Assembly (NCBI GenBank): GCA_041654215.1
Contig: JBAZDY010000092.1
Coordinates: 1-6,418, forward strand
Length of the DNA stretch: 6,418 bases
Direction: 5' to 3'
DNA from: Undivivens sp041654215
GTDB taxonomy: Bacteria > Omnitrophota > Gorgyraeia > Gygaellales > Profunditerraquicolaceae
Part shown: in pieces, positions 4,535 through 6,418 of the stretch
How the letters are laid out: each line of letters begins with the position of its first letter
Position numbering within the stretch: the stretch's first letter is position 1
Notes under the pieces: generated by a model
What the model saw: the letters and a program-made list of their open reading frames with translations, nothing else
Databases searched by the model: none
Told to the model about the DNA's origin: nothing
Translations under genes and position numbers: made by a program

Positions 4535-5977
4535 ATGAACAATTTGCTTATAATCTTAGGGGTAGGATTATTAAGCGCGGTTTTGCCTTTCGGCAAAGCT
4601 ATGGCCTGGGGCAGTTCGTTCAGTCCCGCGTCGTTTTCCACGATCGCGGCGACTTCCGATTCCGGAGGCGGAGGCGCGTCCTGGAGCAGTCCCGCGTCCT
4701 ACGGCTGGGAAGCCGGAGACGGAGGCGCCTGGTCAAGGGTTTCCGACATCCAAAGCGCGGCTTCTATAATCGACAGTTCCACCCGGGACTCGGTTTACAG
4801 CGTCTCTTTCCTCGATACTTACGGCTCGTTCGGCAGAACGTCGGTTTTTCGGACGCAAGACATTGATTTGGGAGATGTTGAAGGCGTCGGCAGGGTTACG
4901 CAAAAGCTTACCCTGGAGGATGTTACTTTCACCACCCCGGCGTTTTACTTCGGTGCCGCGACTATCAGAGAACACGAGAATACCGTTATAAAGGAAACTA
5001 CCACCACCACTATGAGTCAGCTCATGACTCCCACCGGAAGCAGTATTGCCGATACAAGTACCGGCAGTAAACTCCTTGTAAAACTTTCCGGGGACAGCGT
5101 AATACCGGAAAAGAGCGGCACGGCCTTCCGGGACAAACTGGATTCTCTTCTAACAGGAGAAGGCGAGAAATTCATGGTTTTCGGAAAAGAAGGGGATCCG
5201 GTGAAGGCATCCGGACTCTCCGATAACCTGGGTAGTATAAACTTTAAGGAGAAGATGCTGGCGGCTGTGACAAGTTCCGAGCGGCCGGTGCAACTGAGCC
5301 TGGGTGATGTCCTCGGCGCAAACCTGCGGACATATACTCTGGACAAGAAGACCGATGTCGATAAGGAGGTGCTTAGCTCGACGTTCAGGAGCGAAAGCGA
5401 CGTTGCTCACGAACAGTTTGTTCCGTCTTCTCAATACACGCGGACCTTTTTTGCCGGTGTTTCTTATGATATAACTCCGGAGGAAACGCCGGTGCCTTCA
5501 GCCCCGGATTCCCCGTCGTCTTCAGGTTCATCCGGGCATTCTTCTTCCGGCACCAAGCCTATCAAAGTCAGGGTTACCGACAATGAAGGCAGGCCACGGC
5601 AAACATATTCGCTGGATGAGAGTGAGGTCAAGAAAAATTCCGACGGAAGCATAGCCGTTTCAAGCGATAACCTTCCTTCCGTGGGGAATGTAGAGGTTGT
5701 GGATACTAATACCGGAGAGTCATATCATGTATTGGCAGGGACTCCTGAGCAGAGGACGAAATGGACCGATGATTACAGCAAGAGCCTGGGTGGGAAATCG
5801 GGGGGAGGCGGAAAAGAAGGCTCTGGTTCTCAGGCGTCAGGAGATGCTTCTTCCGGGGCACCGAGTAAGGATAACGGTAGTGTATCAAGCGGTAAAAACG
5901 GAGGCGGTTGGGGAAGTTTCTCGACCGGAGATGACGAAAAAGACCGTAAATTAGCTGTCGGCAAGTATGGCAAATAA
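4535..5977 (+). CDS. Exported Ser/Gly-rich protein of unknown function
   Basis: I do not recognise this 480-residue protein. A hydrophobic segment (residues 4-19) and the AMA motif before Trp25 indicate a signal peptide cut by signal peptidase I. The n-region (MNN) has no Lys or Arg, which is unusual. The mature protein has no cysteine. It starts with a Ser/Gly/Ala-rich stretch holding two SxxSPAS(F/Y)-like segments. A long region (about 60-312) with regular alternating polar and hydrophobic residues follows, containing TTTTT at 155-159 and probably mostly beta structure. A Pro/Ser linker (314-340, TPEETPVPSAPDSP) leads to a small domain starting KPIKVRVTDNEG (341 to about 405). The tail (about 419-462) is Gly/Ser low complexity with a GGGW patch, and the end is charged. 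This layout suggests a surface or periplasmic protein. It has no lipobox, C-terminal membrane anchor or LPxTG. Genes on both sides (2-127 and 6245 onward) may also encode exported proteins. Confidence 0.88.
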   Translation: MNNLLIILGVGLLSAVLPFGKAMAWGSSFSPASFSTIAATSDSGGGGASWSSPASYGWEAGDGGAWSRVSDIQSAASIIDSSTRDSVYSVSFLDTYGSFGRTSVFRTQDIDLGDVEGVGRVTQKLTLEDVTFTTPAFYFGAATIREHENTVIKETTTTTMSQLMTPTGSSIADTSTGSKLLVKLSGDSVIPEKSGTAFRDKLDSLLTGEGEKFMVFGKEGDPVKASGLSDNLGSINFKEKMLAAVTSSERPVQLSLGDVLGANLRTYTLDKKTDVDKEVLSSTFRSESDVAHEQFVPSSQYTRTFFAGVSYDITPEETPVPSAPDSPSSSGSSGHSSSGTKPIKVRVTDNEGRPRQTYSLDESEVKKNSDGSIAVSSDNLPSVGNVEVVDTNTGESYHVLAGTPEQRTKWTDDYSKSLGGKSGGGGKEGSGSQASGDASSGAPSKDNGSVSSGKNGGGWGSFSTGDDEKDRKLAVGKYGK

Positions 5978-6109
5978 GGAGCGGCCGGAGAAATAAACAA
6001 AGTAAGACTTTAGTAAAACGAAGCAAAATTCAGCTCAGTGGCTTGAAATACAGGGTGATTTTGTGTTACCTTTGGTATATAAGTTCCGATAATCGAGAAT
6101 CGAAATTAG

Positions 6110-6196
6110 AAAGTTGATCGTCCGCCACTGAAACGTTGGCGAGATTGTGTCCGCCACTGAAACTTTGGCGAGACTGTGTCTGCCACTGAAACTTTA
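6110..6196 (+). repeat. 29-bp tandem repeat array (right arm of a long inverted repeat)
   Basis: Two full 29-base units (6121-6149 and 6150-6178) differ at two positions. A partial third follows (6179-6196, TCTGCCACTGAAACTTTA). Each contains a CGCCA...TGGCG stem around CTGAAACNT. The units follow one another with no spacers. The array lies in the 267-base gap between two genes for exported proteins. I see no gene, terminator or convincing promoter in the rest of that gap (5978-6109 and 6197-6244). Confidence 0.88.
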
Positions 6197-6231
6197 GAAC
6201 TTATTGGCGCAGTGGGGAGAGGAAATATATA

Positions 6232-6237
6232 GAGGAG
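6232..6237 (+). promoter_or_regulatory. Shine-Dalgarno of the last gene
   Basis: GAGGAG, 7 bases before the ATG at 6245. It fixes this start. Confidence 0.7.
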
Positions 6238-6244
6238 AGTTTTT

Positions 6245-6418
6245 ATGCGGAAAAGTCTGGTTCTTTTTATCGCGATCCTGTCCCTGTTCCCCTGCTCTTT
6301 TGTTTCGGCATACGACGGTTATATTGACGATGGGCTGATGGAAGAGTCTTCCGGCTCTTCAATGGTAACACCGGCATCGCAGTCAGACGAGATATCGGTC
6401 GAATCGGTAAGGGCCCTT
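6245..6418 (+). CDS. N-terminus of an exported protein (3'-truncated)
   Basis: The first 58 codons are visible and the frame is open to the window edge. A classic signal peptide is present: MRK, a hydrophobic core (LVLFIAILSLFPCSF) and VSA before Tyr23 as the signal peptidase I site. The Cys in FPC does not fit a lipobox. The visible mature part is acidic and Ser-rich (YDGYIDDGLMEESSGSSM...), with no domain I can name. It is on the same strand as the 480-residue exported protein, 267 bases away with the 29-bp repeat array between them, so co-transcription is uncertain. Confidence 0.85.
   Translation, partial: MRKSLVLFIAILSLFPCSFVSAYDGYIDDGLMEESSGSSMVTPASQSDEISVESVRAL

Noticed and set aside
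6043..6081. Promoter from TTGAAA (6043-6048) and TATATA (6076-6081)
   Set aside because: The spacing of 27 bases is too long for a sigma-70 type promoter, and the correctly spaced hexamer TTACCT is a poor match.
6121..6196. CRISPR array
   Set aside because: Units of 29 bases abut directly with no spacers, and no cas genes are in the window.

Overview
The window looks like chromosomal DNA from an uncultivated, diderm-type bacterium. It combines exported proteins with signal peptides, DxDxDG calcium-loop repeats, many dispersed palindromic and C/G-tract repeats, and a GalT family of the type with an FEWGTGFY C-terminus. A candidate phylum such as Omnitrophota would fit, but that is an impression from gene style and repeat content, not a measurement.

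Layout. Bases 2-127 are the 3' end of a gene for a protein with 24-residue DxDxDG repeats. Bases 128-863 hold no credible gene. They contain an inverted copy of a 29-bp tandem repeat, a 26-bp tandem repeat, a C/G-tract composite repeat in two copies, a CCCTGAGCTTGTCGAAGGG palindromic repeat and a REP-like hairpin. Bases 864-3993 form a probable operon: two abutting, divergent galactose-1-phosphate uridylyltransferase (GalT) paralogues, then glyceraldehyde-3-phosphate dehydrogenase (gap). A strong intrinsic terminator follows at 4053-4084. Bases 4085-4534 hold a cluster of related hairpins and no gene until the Shine-Dalgarno of the next one. Bases 4535-5977 encode an exported Ser/Gly-rich protein of unknown function. 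Bases 5978-6244 carry the second, oppositely oriented 29-bp repeat array. Bases 6245-6418 begin another exported protein.

Function. GalT B has the canonical zinc-site and nucleophile residues (Cys40, Cys43, His104, His164-Pro-His166), so it can plausibly exchange UMP between UDP-glucose and galactose-1-phosphate. GAPDH would then take hexose-derived triose phosphate through glycolysis, or run in reverse. GalT A keeps the zinc ligands but has Arg where the catalytic His should be, and has lost the Asn of the VxxNxxPAL motif. GalT A does keep the RAKRP motif that GalT B lacks. This complementary loss across two genes joined by a TAA-ATG junction is the most interesting biology here and suggests an enzyme/pseudoenzyme heterodimer.

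The second theme is repeat biology. About 64 bp of near-identical inverted repeats lie about 5.9 kb apart and bracket all the complete genes, and at least five full or partial copies of one hairpin family occur at 561-611 and 4024-4369.
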